Positions 1-9,914 of a stretch of 64,000 bases of DNA are shown in pieces. Under the pieces are notes generated by a model, which searched no databases, was not told the DNA's origin, and saw only the letters and a program-made list of their open reading frames with translations. Within the stretch, counting starts at the first letter, position 1. Every line of letters starts with the position of its first letter. Made by a program: the position numbers and the translations under genes. The DNA is from Salegentibacter lacus (GTDB taxonomy: Bacteria; Bacteroidota; Bacteroidia; Flavobacteriales; Flavobacteriaceae). The stretch covers positions 62,001 to 126,000 of the forward strand of contig NZ_JAIQZB010000011.1 in NCBI RefSeq assembly GCF_020164555.1, written 5' to 3'.

Positions 1-1
1 C

Positions 2-70
2 CCTATTAACCAACTGATCACAGGGTTTTTAAGAACTATAATTTCAATGAAGATATTATTAATAACGTAA
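2..70 (+). CDS. possible 3' end of an upstream gene (partial)
   Basis: Of the three plus-strand frames only this one is open from the window edge to a TAA at 68-70, and the stop is followed at once by a strong terminator hairpin. The last residues read like the end of a hydrophobic protein (ITGFLRTIISMKILLIT). Twenty-two codons are too few to identify a family, and an intergenic origin cannot be excluded. Confidence 0.3.
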   Translation, partial: PINQLITGFLRTIISMKILLIT

Positions 71-97
71 AAAAGCACCATTAATTGGTGCTTTTTT
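71..97. terminator. bidirectional intrinsic terminator
   Basis: AAAAGCACCA pairs with TTGGTGCTTTT around a short TTAA loop, with A-runs on one side and T-runs on the other. It can end transcription from the left on the plus strand and from the outer-membrane gene (121-1845) on the minus strand. Confidence 0.8.
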
Positions 98-120
98 AAA
101 TTTTAAGATAGCTTTTCTTA

Positions 121-1845
121 TTAAAAATCGAATTTATACGTTGCTCCTGCAAGAACCTGTAATCCCTGTACCTGGAAATTAGTCCATCGTTGATAATTGT
201 TATTTAAAAGGTTACTTCCCTTCGCAAATGCCGAAAGCCTGTCATTAAACCTATAGCCTAAATGAGCATTTACATCAAAATAGCTATCAAGGCTAATTGT
301 ACTCATTGATGGTTCTCCTGCTGAAGCAACTCTTTCCTGGTCAAAACGCTCGCCAATATAAAACAAGTTGGCCCCGGTATACCAATTTTCATTAATTTGA
401 TAATCGGCATTTAGAGAGGCTTTAAAATCTGGAAGGTTCCAGGCTTCTACTTCATCTTCTGTACTGTAATTAAAATATTCAGCATTAATTCCCAAACGGA
501 AGTTTCGGTTTACATCAACATTTAACTCACCGGCAACAGAAAGGGTTTTAACATCATCATAAGCTACTTCAAAAGAATTTCCGTAGGCATAATTCTCGGT
601 TGTGATATCGTTCGCCTGGGCATTGCGTTTAAACAAAGCTTTATTGAATTGCGATTCATAACCTGTTCTAAAATTATAAGAAATACTATTACTTAATTTT
701 CCTTTCGCACCTACATAAGCATTATACTCATTGTCGGTTGGTTTTATTTCTAAACTTGGAGAAACATAAGGGTTTTCCTGAATAAATTTATAATAGGTGT
801 TTTGTTGCAAACCACCTTCTAAACCAGCATAAGGTGTAAAATAATCACCGCCTAATCTATAACTGGCTGTTACTTTTGGGTAAATATAAAAGTTACCATC
901 ACTGTTTTCTACATCCTGGCTATAGAAAAAAGCCACACCAAGATTAATGGTTAGATCGTCCCTTAAAATCAATAAACTTGGATTAATCCCGAAGTTCATA
1001 AAGGTATATTCATAGTTTTCTGTCGCCAGAAACTGTTCCCCCATTTGTCCATTTACAATATCGGTATAGATATTTGTGGTAATTAATTCATCGGCGATAT
1101 TGACTTCAAAAGTTCCACGGGCGTCAAAATGATTTTCTGTAGTAGAATAAGAATCCCCAGTATGCCTAAATTTTGCCCTTGCATTATCAAAAAACGAATC
1201 GTAAAGTTCTATTTCACCACCCGCATAGGCTGAGAAATAATTTTGTGCAGGATCTACAGCATTTATTTCTGTATTGCTAAAATTAGCATTTTGTGGCAGA
1301 CCATACCAGTTAAAGAGTTGGTGCTGCGCTCCTACTTCGGTTTTCCAACCTAAATCGCGGGTTTTAGAATTATAACTTAGGTTAAGCTCGGTATCATAAA
1401 ACTTATCATCTAATGCAATACCATCAATCCCGCCCTGAGACGAGTTATGCTCTAAATAGATTCCAAAATTATCAGTTCGGCTCACCTCAAGGTTACTGTA
1501 AAATTCAGCCAGAAGATTGCCGTAATTTCCAAAACCAAGACTCGCATAATTATCATAAACTTTTACGGGTCGCTCTCTTTCTACCGTGGTAGCACGCCCT
1601 TTTGCAGGCGTAAATGTAGAAGCCACGGGAACTGAAAAGATGCTGTATTGCACCGGTCTTTTTTCAGTCCGTACAGAATCTGCCTCTGTAGGGGTTTGCT
1701 TTATTTTATTCGCATCTTTAACTGTTGGGGTATATGGTTTTACTACGGTTACAGTTTCGCTGTCTATAGGATCCTGAGCAAAAAGAACCCCACTAATTAA
1801 AAACAGACTTAAAAACAGGTTTCTTTTTATTGAAAACATTTGCAT
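121..1845 (-). CDS. TonB-receptor-like outer membrane beta-barrel protein
   Basis: A 574-residue protein with a Sec signal peptide (hydrophobic run at about residues 9-23, ending in FAQ) followed by a mature start rich in TVTVVKPYTPTVKDANK. The rest alternates short aromatic beta-strands and ends in a C-terminal phenylalanine (ATYKFDF), the usual signal for the BAM machinery. I see no carboxypeptidase-regulatory or plug domain, so it is a short barrel-only relative of TonB-dependent receptors, with an unknown substrate. It lies 34 bp downstream of the large TPR gene on the same strand and is very probably co-transcribed with it, suggesting a joint envelope role. A second ATG two codons later is an alternative start. 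Confidence 0.8.
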   Translation of the reverse strand: MQMFSIKRNLFLSLFLISGVLFAQDPIDSETVTVVKPYTPTVKDANKIKQTPTEADSVRTEKRPVQYSIFSVPVASTFTPAKGRATTVERERPVKVYDNYASLGFGNYGNLLAEFYSNLEVSRTDNFGIYLEHNSSQGGIDGIALDDKFYDTELNLSYNSKTRDLGWKTEVGAQHQLFNWYGLPQNANFSNTEINAVDPAQNYFSAYAGGEIELYDSFFDNARAKFRHTGDSYSTTENHFDARGTFEVNIADELITTNIYTDIVNGQMGEQFLATENYEYTFMNFGINPSLLILRDDLTINLGVAFFYSQDVENSDGNFYIYPKVTASYRLGGDYFTPYAGLEGGLQQNTYYKFIQENPYVSPSLEIKPTDNEYNAYVGAKGKLSNSISYNFRTGYESQFNKALFKRNAQANDITTENYAYGNSFEVAYDDVKTLSVAGELNVDVNRNFRLGINAEYFNYSTEDEVEAWNLPDFKASLNADYQINENWYTGANLFYIGERFDQERVASAGEPSMSTISLDSYFDVNAHLGYRFNDRLSAFAKGSNLLNNNYQRWTNFQVQGLQVLAGATYKFDF

Positions 1846-1879
1846 ATAGAAATTCTTAAATGTTAGATTTAAAGTTGAA

Positions 1880-4800
1880 TTAGTTATTTGCTTCTACCGA
1901 AGAATTGGTTTTTGCCTCTTCTGTCTTTATTCTGGATAGTTCCTCCCTGGCTTCCTGAACAATTTCAGGATAGTTAGAGAAGTTATTAATCACATTCTCC
2001 AGAATATAAGTTGCCTGATAAGCATCGTCCAGTTCGTAGAAATTATCGGCCATTAATACCAGGCCTTTGGCCCCCCAGCGTTTATAACCGGAAAAATCTT
2101 TAGCCAGAATTTGCACCGCCGCATTGGAAGCTTCGTAATTTCTGCTTTCATTTTTAAAGTAAGCATCATAATATAAAGCCTCGGCAGCCAATTCTCCTTT
2201 AGCAGTTTTTTGTACTTCTGAATAAGCATTTTTTGCTTTACTCATATTTCCTGAAGCAAAAGCAGCACGCGCCACAATTACCCGGGCATCGTTTCTTGCT
2301 TCTGAATCTGACTCGGAATTAGCCAATACCTTATCGGCATAATTAGCAGCTTTTTCAGGCTGATTTAATTCCAGATAAGATTTCATAAGGTTAGATTGCG
2401 CAAAAATCACATTTTGTTCTGAGCTGGCTTGTTTCTCCAGCTTTTCTAAATAACCAACGGCTTCGCGATAGTTCTCATTTTTAAGCAATATTTCAGATAG
2501 CCTGGAAAGTGCTTCTTCGGTAAATTCATTTTTAGGTTTATCGGCTACAAATCGATAATTCGCTTCTGCTTTGTCATTATTGTCATTTCGATAATACAAC
2601 TGCCCTAAATAGAAATTAGCGTTGATGGAATGAATTCCATTAGGAAAACGTTGCAGGTAATTTTCAAATCCGCTTATCGCCCTATCATATTCATTATTAA
2701 AATATTGATTTTCGGCAGATTCGTAAGTAGTATTATCTAAATCGGCATCGGTAACCTCAACAAAATCTATGTTTCTCACCCAATCTGCATATTCATCGGT
2801 GCGGCCAAGGTCTACATAAACCATTCTTGCGGTAGAAACCGCCTGTTTAGATTCTGGTGTATTTGGGTAATCGCTAACCACTTTCTTTAACTTCTCAAGA
2901 GCACGATTTCCATTATCAGCATTATAATGAATAAGCGCCTGGCGTAGCATTGCCTTAGGCACGAATGCACTCTGTGGCACTTCTCTTATTAAACGATCGT
3001 AAGCAGATAATGCTTCAGAAGTATTATTTGCGGAAACATAAGTGTTCCCAAGCTCATACATGGCATCGTCTCTAAAAGAAGAACGAGAATATTGATTGAT
3101 AAAGCTGCGAAGTTCAGAAATTTTGGTATCTCTTCTGTCAATAAATCCGTAGCTCATTGCTTTTTGAAAAGCGGCATAATCATTATCTCCACTTAGCGAA
3201 AGTGCTTTATCATAAGCTTCTATCGCAGGCCAGTATTGGCTGCTCACAAAATAAGTGTCTCCTAATCTTAATAAGGCGTCATTTCTACGGGCAACATCGT
3301 TAGATCCGTTTTCAGAATAACGCTTAAAATATTCTATCGCTCTGGAATATTCATTCTTTTTGAAATAGGCATAACCAAGGTTATAATCCAGGTTTTCCAG
3401 TTCATCTGTGCCTTGCGCGGCATTCATCCCTGCAAACTCACGATAACCAATTATTGCATCATCAATTCTATTAATATTATATTCACTTTCAGCTTTCCAG
3501 AAAGTTGCTTTAGCGGTTATCTTTTGGTCTCTGGGCTCAGAAAGTGCTTTCTCAAAATTAGTGATGGCTTTTGCATAATCACCATCTTCATATAGCTGAA
3601 GCCCGTAATAGTAAGCTACTTTCTGGTAAGCTTGTTTATCGCTAAAATTGCGGTTGTTTTCCAACAAACGCATAGCTTCTTCAAAATTTCCTGAAGTAAG
3701 GAAAGAATCTATAAGCAAACTTTCCATAGCCGCCCTGTTTTCAGATTCAGGATATTTCTCAATGAAATTGATTAATACCTGAGACGGGCTCTCGTAACTG
3801 TTTCCTATTTCATAACTCAGTTTTGCATAATTCATATACGCATCTTCCTGAATTTTAGGATTTAAATCCATTTCGCTGGCATTCTTAAAAGCGTTTAAAG
3901 CCTGCTGCTTTTGGTTAGATTCCAAATAAGACTGCGCTAAATGATAATATGCGTTTTGCGCAACTTCATTTTTACCGTCTATAATTTTGTTGAATTCAGA
4001 GATAGCTTTTTCATAATCTCCCTGTTTATAATAAGCATAACCCAACTGGTAATAATCTGTATTATTCCATCTACCGCGTTCTCCGCTGTATTCCGTTAGG
4101 TAAGGCAAAGCCTCTTCATACTGTTCTAAGTTGAAATAACTCTCCCCAATTATTTTATTTAATTGTGAACGCTCTATGCGGTTAGAACTCTGCAATTGAT
4201 CTTTAGCCAGTTTAATCGCCTCTTCAAAGTTCCCCAGTTTAAAATTCATATCGGCCTGGAAATAAGAAAGATCTTCGCTGTAACGATCGTTATTACTCAC
4301 CGCTTCAAAATTCTCGTTGGCTTCTTCATAGTCATCGCCCTCATAGGCCATATAACCTATGTAATATTTGGCCTGGGAGCCAAATTCCTGGGAATTACGA
4401 ACCCGCTCTAAATATTTACGAGCTTCGTCATATTGTTTTGCTCTAAAATAGGCATATCCATTATTGAAATAAAAGCGCTCTTTATCTGCGCGGCTCATGC
4501 TATTCTCATCAACTTTATCGTACCATTTACGGGCCAGGGAATATTTTCCGGTTTGGAAATAGTAATCGGCTACATCAAGATAAGCCGAATTGGTCTTTGT
4601 ACTGGTAGGATAACGACTTACAAAACGCTCCATCAATCTGTCGGCGCCCGGTTGGTTTAACCTTACGGCCGCGTTGGCAATATAATAAGCACAATCTCCT
4701 TCAATTTTCTCGTCTTCAGTTTGCTCTTTTACTTCATCAAACAAGTTTTGGGCAGCCAAAAATTGCTGATTATTATAAAGTTCAAGGGCCTTGTTAAATT

Positions 4801-4897
4801 CAGCGAGATCGTGTGTATAGGTGGCCGATCGCTGTGAAATTCCTTTAAAAGAGAAGAAAATTAAAACAACAAACAGTAAACTTTTGTTAGGTGTCAT
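1880..4897 (-). CDS. large periplasmic tetratricopeptide-repeat protein
   Basis: A 1005-residue protein with an N-terminal signal peptide (LLFVVLIFFSFKGISQ) and TPR units along almost its whole length; typical unit pieces are YYQLGYAYYKQGDYEKAI, NLGYAYFKKNEYSRAIEYF and NFYLGQLYYRNDNNDKA. It should form a long superhelical scaffold in the periplasm. The pairing with a barrel protein directly downstream and a divergent ftsE upstream fits a Bacteroidota envelope locus; a role as assembly or anchoring scaffold for the barrel is inference. The C-terminal tail is charged and low in complexity. Confidence 0.85.
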   Translation of the reverse strand: MTPNKSLLFVVLIFFSFKGISQRSATYTHDLAEFNKALELYNNQQFLAAQNLFDEVKEQTEDEKIEGDCAYYIANAAVRLNQPGADRLMERFVSRYPTSTKTNSAYLDVADYYFQTGKYSLARKWYDKVDENSMSRADKERFYFNNGYAYFRAKQYDEARKYLERVRNSQEFGSQAKYYIGYMAYEGDDYEEANENFEAVSNNDRYSEDLSYFQADMNFKLGNFEEAIKLAKDQLQSSNRIERSQLNKIIGESYFNLEQYEEALPYLTEYSGERGRWNNTDYYQLGYAYYKQGDYEKAISEFNKIIDGKNEVAQNAYYHLAQSYLESNQKQQALNAFKNASEMDLNPKIQEDAYMNYAKLSYEIGNSYESPSQVLINFIEKYPESENRAAMESLLIDSFLTSGNFEEAMRLLENNRNFSDKQAYQKVAYYYGLQLYEDGDYAKAITNFEKALSEPRDQKITAKATFWKAESEYNINRIDDAIIGYREFAGMNAAQGTDELENLDYNLGYAYFKKNEYSRAIEYFKRYSENGSNDVARRNDALLRLGDTYFVSSQYWPAIEAYDKALSLSGDNDYAAFQKAMSYGFIDRRDTKISELRSFINQYSRSSFRDDAMYELGNTYVSANNTSEALSAYDRLIREVPQSAFVPKAMLRQALIHYNADNGNRALEKLKKVVSDYPNTPESKQAVSTARMVYVDLGRTDEYADWVRNIDFVEVTDADLDNTTYESAENQYFNNEYDRAISGFENYLQRFPNGIHSINANFYLGQLYYRNDNNDKAEANYRFVADKPKNEFTEEALSRLSEILLKNENYREAVGYLEKLEKQASSEQNVIFAQSNLMKSYLELNQPEKAANYADKVLANSESDSEARNDARVIVARAAFASGNMSKAKNAYSEVQKTAKGELAAEALYYDAYFKNESRNYEASNAAVQILAKDFSGYKRWGAKGLVLMADNFYELDDAYQATYILENVINNFSNYPEIVQEAREELSRIKTEEAKTNSSVEANN

Positions 4898-5058
4898 TTA
4901 TAGATTTTTAAGTTGATGATTCAAAGATAATTTAAACCTTGCTTTATTAACGCTCATATAAAGTGATAATTATGTTAATGTAAAAAAAAGTAAACCCGCG
5001 CCTTTTGAAAAATGTATATTTACAGATATTTTTACACTGAAGAAAAGCCTTAAACTCT
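4898..5058. promoter_or_regulatory. divergent promoter region between the TPR gene and ftsE
   Basis: A 161-bp AT-rich spacer between two head-to-head genes must hold both promoters. On the plus strand CCTTTTGAAAAATGTATATTTAC (about 5000-5022, in pieces CCTTTTG and TATATTTAC) resembles Bacteroidota promoter elements but the spacing is short, so the exact start is not fixed. Confidence 0.4.
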
Positions 5059-5742
5059 ATGTCTAATACCGTCCTGGAATTAAATAACGCTGCTATTTAT
5101 CAGCGTGAAAGCCTTATTTTATCTGAAGTAGATGTACACATAAACAAAGGCGAATTTGTTTATCTTATTGGTAAAACCGGAACTGGGAAAAGTAGTTTTA
5201 TGAAAACACTTTACGGCGATTTACCACTTACCGAAGGCGAAGGAACTATTGTAGATTTTAATTTGAGAACGCTTAAGGAAAAAGACATTCCTTTTCTAAG
5301 AAGGAAACTAGGTGTGGTTTTTCAGGATTTTAAATTGTTAACCGATAGAAATATTAAAGACAATTTACTTTTTGTGTTGAAAGCTACCGGTTGGAAAGAC
5401 CAAAAAGGTATGGATAGCAAAATAGATGAAGTGCTGGATAAAGTAGGGATGAAATCTAAGGGATTCAAATATCCTTATCAGCTATCCGGCGGGGAGCAGC
5501 AGCGTGTAGCAATTGCCAGAGCGCTTTTAAACGATCCTGAACTCATCCTTGCCGACGAACCTACCGGGAACCTGGATCCACAAACTTCGGTAGAAGTTAT
5601 GGAAGTACTTCAGGAAATCAGCAAAAACGGGAATACCATTCTTATGGCTACGCACGATTATGCTTTATTACTAAAATATCCTTCAAAAACCTTAAAATGC
5701 GATGGGCAACGTGTTTTTGAAGTAGTCCAGAAATCAGTTTAA
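5059..5742 (+). CDS. ftsE: FtsE-type cell-division ABC ATPase
   Basis: A 227-residue ABC ATPase. Walker [10 protein letters not shown] is at residues 38-46, the Q-loop VFQDF near 90, the signature [15 protein letters not shown] near 143-157 and Walker [14 protein letters not shown] near 164-176. Length and the [19 protein letters not shown] region are typical of FtsE, which works with membrane partner FtsX to activate peptidoglycan hydrolases at division. No ftsX lies next to it; in flavobacteria the two genes are often separate. LolD-like ATPases look similar, so the FtsE name rests on motif context and the neighbouring TPR gene. Its 3' end overlaps the convergent small membrane gene by 4 bp. 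Confidence 0.85.
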   Translation: MSNTVLELNNAAIYQRESLILSEVDVHINKGEFVYLIGKTGTGKSSFMKTLYGDLPLTEGEGTIVDFNLRTLKEKDIPFLRRKLGVVFQDFKLLTDRNIKDNLLFVLKATGWKDQKGMDSKIDEVLDKVGMKSKGFKYPYQLSGGEQQRVAIARALLNDPELILADEPTGNLDPQTSVEVMEVLQEISKNGNTILMATHDYALLLKYPSKTLKCDGQRVFEVVQKSV

Positions 5743-6002
5743 GGCTGAACTTCATCTGCTTTTACCCTGTGCTGTTTTTTATTGATAAAAAGATAGTAGA
5801 AATTTACGGCTACAATAATTCCGTTAGTTATACTTACCGGCCAGGAACTTATCAAAATTCCGTAGATAACAAACAAAATACATCCCAGGCTGTTTACAAT
5901 TCTAAGCTTTATGATATTCTTCATAAAAAAAGAAATCGCTACAAAAAAGGAGGCCAGATAACCTATCCATTCAGTAAGACTAATACCTAAAAAATCATTC
6001 AT
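5739..6002 (-). CDS. small YgjV-like inner membrane protein
   Basis: Starting at the ATG at 6002, this is an 87-residue protein with about three membrane segments (EWIGYLASFFVAISFFM, IVNSLGCILFVIYGILI and ITNGIIVAVNFYYLFI). The pattern of two related half-units and the RIVNSLGCILFVIYG stretch match the YgjV/PnuC-like small membrane protein group; the function is unknown. An upstream in-frame start would add ten residues but would begin inside the terminator-proximal leader, so the shorter form is preferred. It converges on ftsE. Confidence 0.6.
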   Translation of the reverse strand: MNDFLGISLTEWIGYLASFFVAISFFMKNIIKLRIVNSLGCILFVIYGILISSWPVSITNGIIVAVNFYYLFINKKQHRVKADEVQP

Positions 6003-6022
6003 ACCCAAAGTTTTAAAATAGA

Positions 6023-6048
6023 GAAAGCCCATCTATGACGGGCTTTTC
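6023..6048 (-). terminator. terminator downstream of typA
   Basis: GAAAGCCC and GGGCTTTTC form an 8-9 bp stem around ATCTATGAC, flanked by T-rich sequence on both strands. It separates typA from the small membrane gene. Confidence 0.7.
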
Positions 6049-6091
6049 TATTATAATTCTAAATAAAACATTTAGCTAAAGCTAACTGTTA

Positions 6092-7891
6092 TTAAACTAT
6101 TTTATTTCTTTTTCGCTCGTTCTCGGTAAGGTAGATCTTTCTTAACCTAATGTGGCTTGGAGTAACCTCAACATATTCATCTTTCTGAATATATTCTAAA
6201 GCTTCTTCCAAAGAAAACTTAAGTGCAGGAACAATCTTCGCTTTATCATCTGCACCAGAAGAACGTACGTTAGAAAGTTTCTTGGTTTTGGTAATATTTA
6301 CCGCCATATCATCCTGACGTGAATTTTCACCAATTACCTGACCTTCATAAATTTCTTCTCCCGGATCTACGAAAAATTTCCCTCTATCCTGAAGTTTATC
6401 TATAGAATAAGGAATTGCTTTTCCGCGTTCCATAGAAATCAACGACCCGTTTTGTCTTTGTGGAATTCCCCCTTTTAACGGCTGGTATTCTTTAAAACGG
6501 TGTGCCATAATAGCTTCACCTGCAGTAGCGGTAAGCAACTGGTTACGCAAACCTATAATTCCTCTTGAAGGAATCATAAATTGAATAATCATTCGCTCGC
6601 CACGGGTTTCCATGCTAAGCATTTCTCCCTTTCGCATCGTCACCATTTCTACAGCTTTTCCTGAAACTTCTTCAGGTAAATCTATAGTTAGTTCTTCTAC
6701 CGGCTCACATTTTTCACCATCAATTTCCTTGATAATTACCTGTGGTTGCCCAATTTGAAGTTCATAACCTTCTCTTCTCATTGTTTCAATAAGAACAGAA
6801 AGGTGCATCACTCCACGGCCATAAACTAAAAATTTATCGGCACTATCGGTTTCCTTCACCCTAAGGGCAAGGTTTTTCTCTAGTTCTTTGGTAAGCCTTT
6901 CTTTAATATGCCTTGAAGTCACAAATTTTCCATCTTTTCCGAAGAAAGGAGAATCGTTAATTGTGAAAAGCATACTCATCGTAGGCTCATCTATAGCAAT
7001 AGTTTTAAGACCTTCAGGATTTTCAATATCGGCAACGGTATCACCAATTTCAAAACCTTCAAGACCAACAATTGCACAAATATCACCCGGTTGAACTTCT
7101 GTTACTTTTTTACGGCCTAAACCTTCAAAAATAAAGAGTTCTTTAATTTTTGTCTTTTTAATACTACCATCACGTTTCACTAAAGAAACCGGCATACCTT
7201 CTTTCAAATGTCCACGTTGTACTCTTCCAATTGCAATTCTTCCTGTAAAAGAAGAGAAATCTAAAGAAGTAATAAGCATTTGAGGGGAACCATCCTGAAC
7301 TTTAGGAGCTGGAATATGTTCCAAAACCATATCAAGAAGTGGTTCAATATTTTCTGTTTTTACATCTGGATCGTCGCTCATCCAATTGTTTAGGGCAGAA
7401 CCATAAACTGTTGGAAAATCAAGCTGCCATTCTTCGGCACCCAATTCAAACATAAGGTCAAAAACTTTTTCGTGTACTTCATCTGGAGTACAGTTTGGTT
7501 TATCTACCTTATTCACTACAACACAAGGTTTTAAACCAAGGTCAATAGCTTTTTGCAAAACAAAACGAGTTTGTGGCATTGGGCCTTCAAAGGCATCTAC
7601 CAATAATAGAACCCCATCGGCCATATTCAATACTCGCTCTACCTCTCCACCAAAATCGGCGTGACCAGGAGTATCAATAATATTGATTTTGGTGTCTTTA
7701 TAGACTACCGATACGTTTTTTGAAGTAATTGTAATACCACGTTCACGTTCCTGATCGTTGTTATCTAGGATAAGATCTCCGGTGTTCTGGTTGTCCCTGA
7801 ACAAACGGCAGTGGTACATAATTTTGTCTACCAGGGTAGTTTTACCGTGGTCAACGTGCGCGATAATCGCGATGTTTTTAATAGCTGTCAT
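6092..7891 (-). CDS. typA: ribosome-associated GTPase TypA/BipA
   Basis: A 599-residue translational GTPase. G1 AHVDHGKTT is at residues 11-19, the switch I region RERGITI at 49-55, G3 DTPGH at 73-77 and G4 NKVD at 127-130, followed by EF-G-like domains and the BipA-specific C-terminal part (RGIIGLRNQLLTATAGEA). TypA binds the ribosome and supports 50S assembly and growth under stress. It is a single transcription unit flanked by its own promoter region (7892-8034) and the terminator at 6023-6048. Confidence 0.97.
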   Translation of the reverse strand: MTAIKNIAIIAHVDHGKTTLVDKIMYHCRLFRDNQNTGDLILDNNDQERERGITITSKNVSVVYKDTKINIIDTPGHADFGGEVERVLNMADGVLLLVDAFEGPMPQTRFVLQKAIDLGLKPCVVVNKVDKPNCTPDEVHEKVFDLMFELGAEEWQLDFPTVYGSALNNWMSDDPDVKTENIEPLLDMVLEHIPAPKVQDGSPQMLITSLDFSSFTGRIAIGRVQRGHLKEGMPVSLVKRDGSIKKTKIKELFIFEGLGRKKVTEVQPGDICAIVGLEGFEIGDTVADIENPEGLKTIAIDEPTMSMLFTINDSPFFGKDGKFVTSRHIKERLTKELEKNLALRVKETDSADKFLVYGRGVMHLSVLIETMRREGYELQIGQPQVIIKEIDGEKCEPVEELTIDLPEEVSGKAVEMVTMRKGEMLSMETRGERMIIQFMIPSRGIIGLRNQLLTATAGEAIMAHRFKEYQPLKGGIPQRQNGSLISMERGKAIPYSIDKLQDRGKFFVDPGEEIYEGQVIGENSRQDDMAVNITKTKKLSNVRSSGADDKAKIVPALKFSLEEALEYIQKDEYVEVTPSHIRLRKIYLTENERKRNKIV

Positions 7892-8034
7892 ATAAGCGCC
7901 TCATTTTTAAGGCTGCAAATGTACGGCTTATTTTAAAGAAACAAGTATCTAATGCTACTTATTCAAAATAAAATATTAGCAACTGAACTGACTGTAAATC
8001 AATAGGTTAATTTAAAAGAAAAGAATCAATAAAA

Positions 8035-8232
8035 TTAGGAGGTGGCTTTAAGCTTTTTGTAAACGAAGAAACCAAAATAAATTGCGGCAATTGTTCCAAA
8101 ACCAATGCCTAACAAAGGTTCTTCCGGTCTTTGGTAAATAAAGAAAATGGTAGCAGCCGTCATTATTAACGCGTTTATAAGTAAACGCTTTGGTGTATAA
8201 TAGTTACTGAACTGTTCTTTTAATCCTTCCAT
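8035..8232 (-). CDS. small two-helix membrane protein
   Basis: A 65-residue protein with two predicted membrane helices (LLINALIMTAATIFFIY and LLGIGFGTIAAIYFGFFVY) separated by RPEEP, with a basic C-terminus. I do not recognise the family. It lies 40 bp downstream of the dinB-like gene on the same strand and may share its transcript. Confidence 0.65.
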   Translation of the reverse strand: MEGLKEQFSNYYTPKRLLINALIMTAATIFFIYQRPEEPLLGIGFGTIAAIYFGFFVYKKLKATS

Positions 8233-8272
8233 AGCAAATATTTTTGCAAAGCTATGAATTTAAAATTGATCT

Positions 8273-8758
8273 TTAACACTCATCGGCCGATGGACCATAA
8301 GTAGCCGGCACCGGAATATCCAGTAGTCTGAAGTAAACCCCTAATTGCGCCCTGTGATGCGGCAATTGATTAAGCACCATCATTCTAAGTACAGAATATT
8401 TAGGCATATCCATTAAAACCTTTCCATCCTGCATCATTTTCCAGTTTTTCTCATATTCTTTATCCGGTTTTCTTAAAGCTGCTTCAGCTTCAGAGGTATT
8501 ATTTTGTAATAATTCAATCATTTCTTCAACAGTATCAAAATCGGGAGATTTATAACCGGCCATGTCCATCTCATCCATTTCCATTGTAGTGGTTATCCAA
8601 CTGGGAATTTCCGCCAGGTGATTCGCTAATTGCCGGATATTCATCGATTTTTTATGCGGTCGCCAGTTCAATTTATCGGCTGGAATACGTTTTAGAAACT
8701 TTTCAGTGAGCACTACCTCGTGTTGAAGTTCAGATATTAGAAGATTTTGCAGTTCCAT
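8273..8758 (-). CDS. DinB-family putative metal-dependent protein
   Basis: A 161-residue four-helix-bundle protein of the DinB/YfiT type. The metal ligands expected for the family are visible: a histidine in IRQLANHLAEIP near residue 47 and the HH pair in LPHHRAQLGVYFRLL near 134-135, followed by the typical PATYGPSADE tail. Members act as bacillithiol- or other thiol-dependent transferases or as damage-inducible proteins; the substrate here is unknown. It is divergently transcribed from kdsA. Confidence 0.8.
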   Translation of the reverse strand: MELQNLLISELQHEVVLTEKFLKRIPADKLNWRPHKKSMNIRQLANHLAEIPSWITTTMEMDEMDMAGYKSPDFDTVEEMIELLQNNTSEAEAALRKPDKEYEKNWKMMQDGKVLMDMPKYSVLRMMVLNQLPHHRAQLGVYFRLLDIPVPATYGPSADEC

Positions 8759-8901
8759 ATTTCAAAGATTACTTAGGAAAATTACAACAAAAACTTCTTG
8801 CTTTGGAGTCATATCCATAAAAATGAACTCGGGAAAACACTTATTTTTGAATTGTAACACCCGCTTAATTCCGTTATATTTGCTTTCCTAATTCCCATTT
8901 T

Positions 8902-9720
8902 ATGAAACTTGAAAAGATTCCACAGTTAAAACATATCAATGCCAACAATTTCTTTCTGCTTGCAGGGCCTTGCGCTATTGAAGGTGAAGAAATGGCCCTT
9001 CGTATAGCCGAAAAAGTAGTGGAAATCACCAACAAACTGGAAATCCCTTATGTTTTTAAAGGATCTTTCAAAAAGGCTAACCGCAGCCGAATTGATAGTT
9101 TCACTGGAATTGGAGATGAAAAAGCTTTAAAAATTCTTCGAAAAGTTTCAGAAACTTTTGAGATTCCAACTATAACCGATATTCACGAAGTTAGCGATGC
9201 AAAAATGGCTGCTGAATATGTAGATATTCTGCAAATTCCCGCTTTTCTAGTTCGTCAAACCGATCTGGTAGTTGCAGCGGCAGAAACCGGAAAAGTCGTA
9301 AACCTTAAAAAAGGTCAATTTATGAGTCCTGAAAGTATGAAACATGCCGTGACCAAAGTAACCGACTGTAATAATGAGCAGGTGATGGTTACCGATCGTG
9401 GAACAATGTTCGGGTACCAGGATATGATCGTAGATTTTAGAGGAATTCCAACTATGCGCGAGTTTGCGCCTACTGTTTTAGATGTTACGCATTCATTGCA
9501 ACAGCCCAATCAAAGTAGCGGCGTTACCGGAGGACGACCGGAAATGATAGAGACTATAGCCCGTGCCGGGATAGTAAACAAAGTAGATGGTTTATTTATA
9601 GAAACCCATTTTGATCCTGCAAATGCAAAAAGCGATGGCGCTAATATGTTAGACCTTAACTACCTGGAGAAACTATTAAGCAATTTGGTAGCAATTAGGC
9701 AAACAGTGAATAAATTATAA
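8902..9720 (+). CDS. kdsA: 3-deoxy-8-phosphooctulonate synthase (KDO-8-P synthase)
   Basis: A 272-residue enzyme that condenses arabinose-5-phosphate with phosphoenolpyruvate in lipopolysaccharide KDO synthesis. GPCAIE is at residues 22-27, YVFKGSFKKANRSR near 49-62, and the catalytic-barrel motifs TDIHEV, LQIPAFLVRQTDL and VTDRGTMFGYQDMIVDFR follow in order. It is full length. The divergent dinB-like gene shares the 143-bp promoter spacer. Confidence 0.96.
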   Translation: MKLEKIPQLKHINANNFFLLAGPCAIEGEEMALRIAEKVVEITNKLEIPYVFKGSFKKANRSRIDSFTGIGDEKALKILRKVSETFEIPTITDIHEVSDAKMAAEYVDILQIPAFLVRQTDLVVAAAETGKVVNLKKGQFMSPESMKHAVTKVTDCNNEQVMVTDRGTMFGYQDMIVDFRGIPTMREFAPTVLDVTHSLQQPNQSSGVTGGRPEMIETIARAGIVNKVDGLFIETHFDPANAKSDGANMLDLNYLEKLLSNLVAIRQTVNKL

Positions 9721-9914
9721 AAAACCAAAGTCACCAAATCTACATATTATCCGCACCAGGTCGCACTGAAACCTGATTCTGAATAAGAAATAATATTCAT
9801 AATAATATCGGGTACTATTTACTTAAAAAACCTAAACAAAAGTTAATCCCAAAATGCATTAAGGGTTTTAATTTTAATTTATTTTAATTTGAATTTCAAC
9901 CAATCAAAACCTTA

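Noticed and set aside
5059-5742. LolD or macrolide-export ATPase instead of FtsE
   Set aside because: No permease or lipoprotein-export partner is adjacent, and length and motifs fit FtsE; the alternative is noted as residual doubt.
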